NCBI RefSeq assembly: GCF_964019385.1
Contig: NC_088649.1
Span: 18,244,617-18,308,616, forward strand
DNA: 64,000 nt
Direction: 5' to 3'
Origin: Sycon ciliatum
Lineage: Eukaryota; Porifera; Calcarea; Leucosolenida; Sycettidae
Shown: positions 63,370 through 64,000 of the stretch, one piece after another
Layout of the letters: each line of letters starts with the position of its first letter
How positions within the stretch are numbered: position 1 is the stretch's first letter
Translations under genes and position numbers: made by a program
The notes under the pieces: model-generated
Database searches by the model: none
Seen by the model: the letters and a program-made list of their open reading frames with translations, nothing else
What the model was told of the DNA's origin: nothing

Positions 63370-63561
63370 CTTCACATGTCGGCGTCGGGCTCCAGGTACC
63401 ATCGGTGGAGTCCAGCTCTGTGCACGTTGTCACGGCAATACCCGCCGCGGGCCTGTAACCTTGGCTACAGGACAGGGTGGCGGTGTCGCCTTTCAGCCGC
63501 CTCTGTGTGTAGACGAGCTGGCCATTTGCAATTGTCAGCGTGTGACAGTAGAAACTCTTGG
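63370..63561 (-). CDS. Sushi (CCP) domain exon, most distal seen
   Basis: 192 nt, phase 1-1. Acceptor TACTGTATTTTTCTAG at 63563-63562; donor GAAG|GTGAGT. Domain: SFYCHTLTIANGQLVY, TLSCSQGYRPAAG, VTTCTELD, TWSPTPTCE. The final G plus CT gives Ala into the next exon. At least one more 5' exon is needed upstream for the start codon. Confidence 0.9.
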
Positions 63562-63671
63562 CTAGAAAAATACAGTAAACATATGTTTGAATTGAGAGTT
63601 AGTGCGGGAGCGTTTACATGTATCAAAGGAGGTGAAGCCGCCTGTTTGTGGTGCGACATTAAATAAACTTT

Positions 63672-63711
63672 AGCAACAACAGCAACAACAACAACAAAAA
63701 CGACGACGACG

Positions 63712-63757
<46 letters not shown>

Positions 63758-63800
63758 CGACGGAGCATGTTGAACAACAACAACAACAACAACGACGGAG
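63672..63800. repeat. (AAC)n/(CAA)n microsatellite with GACGGAGCATGTTGAA duplication
   Basis: (CAA)n blocks around two copies of CGACGGAGCATGTTGAA. It follows GTGGTGCGACATTAAATAAAC, the retroposon tail type also seen at 30602, so this is probably a SINE 3' end in the receptor's first visible intron. Confidence 0.9.
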
Positions 63801-63871
63801 CATGTTGAATACATAGTCAAAAAATCACTCAAGTCTTTCAATATTCTTTTTAGACTAAGGTCTACACTCAC

Positions 63872-63920
63872 CAGTAGACATCCTTAGCAAAAGTACGATA
63901 ACGCTAATTTTTACGGTACT
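63872..63920 (-). other. Possible 5' exon end of the receptor gene
   Basis: On the minus strand a frame encoding VKISVIVLLLRMST is followed by a donor, ACTG|GTGAGT, in phase 1, the phase needed to join the exon at 63561. The hydrophobic run could be the core of a signal peptide, but no ATG is in place upstream and the acceptor side is unclear, so this is tentative. Confidence 0.3.
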
Positions 63921-64000
63921 CACTCCCAGCCGTGACAAAAGACGTTATCGGATAACGGAAAAACGTTACAGAGCTCAAAATAACGGGCCGACGTTCGTTA

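Overview
This is eukaryotic DNA from an animal, most likely an early-branching marine invertebrate. A sponge or cnidarian would fit, but the sequence does not settle the species. The reasons are spliced exons with GT/AG borders and phase-1 introns, extracellular sushi (CCP) domains, LINE/SINE/MITE/LTR elements of animal type, many microsatellites, and no bacterial operon structure. Only one host gene is convincing. It lies on the minus strand from beyond 63.6 kb down to 52.6 kb: four sushi exons, each exactly 192 nt and phase 1-1 (63370-63561, 60677-60868, 58331-58522, 57887-58078), spliced to a 1.7-kb last exon (52623-54358) that encodes a transmembrane helix and a roughly 540-residue tyrosine-rich cytoplasmic tail. 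It looks like a single-pass cell-surface receptor. Its 5' end lies at or beyond the right edge.

Almost everything else is mobile DNA. 0-16 kb holds nested TA-flanked MITEs (2.0-2.5, 3.8-5.6, 8.8-9.1, 10.0-10.3, 10.7-10.9 kb), a non-autonomous LTR retrotransposon with a 4-bp target-site duplication (6187-8766), tRNA-derived SINEs, a large palindromic repeat containing a hammerhead ribozyme (10.9-12.7 kb), a 25-bp GC-rich array (13.05-13.23 kb) and a long fold-back element (15.4-16.3 kb). 17.3-19.24 kb is the most striking locus: an array of 353-bp monomers in two opposed blocks. Five of the monomers carry an intact type I hammerhead ribozyme, and the whole array sits between 12-bp direct repeats, which is a retrozyme-like insertion.

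20-32 kb holds more MITEs and a 1.75-kb DNA transposon without a recognisable transposase. 32.6-35.8 kb is an inverted pair of CR1/Jockey-type LINE copies. 35.8-37.2 kb holds three palindromes with hammerhead-like cores and (TAA)n ends. 37.2-38.5 kb is the 3' end of an R2-like LINE with a restriction-like endonuclease. 38.6-38.8 kb has another perfect hammerhead. 40.2-40.8 kb is a broken gene with a cysteine-rich tail. 41.9-45.9 kb is a LINE with intact ORF1 and ORF2. 46.6-49.1 kb is a LINE body with C-terminal C2HC knuckles set between two (TG)n tracts. 50.2-51.3 kb is a third RT fragment.

The common theme is self-cleaving RNA. At least three clear hammerhead families and several degenerate ones occur in 40 kb, all with a very short palindromic stem III and usually in head-to-head palindromes. 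LINEs able to supply reverse transcriptase lie in the same window, so the non-autonomous hammerhead elements, SINEs and short MITEs could be parasites of these or related enzymes. That link is inference.
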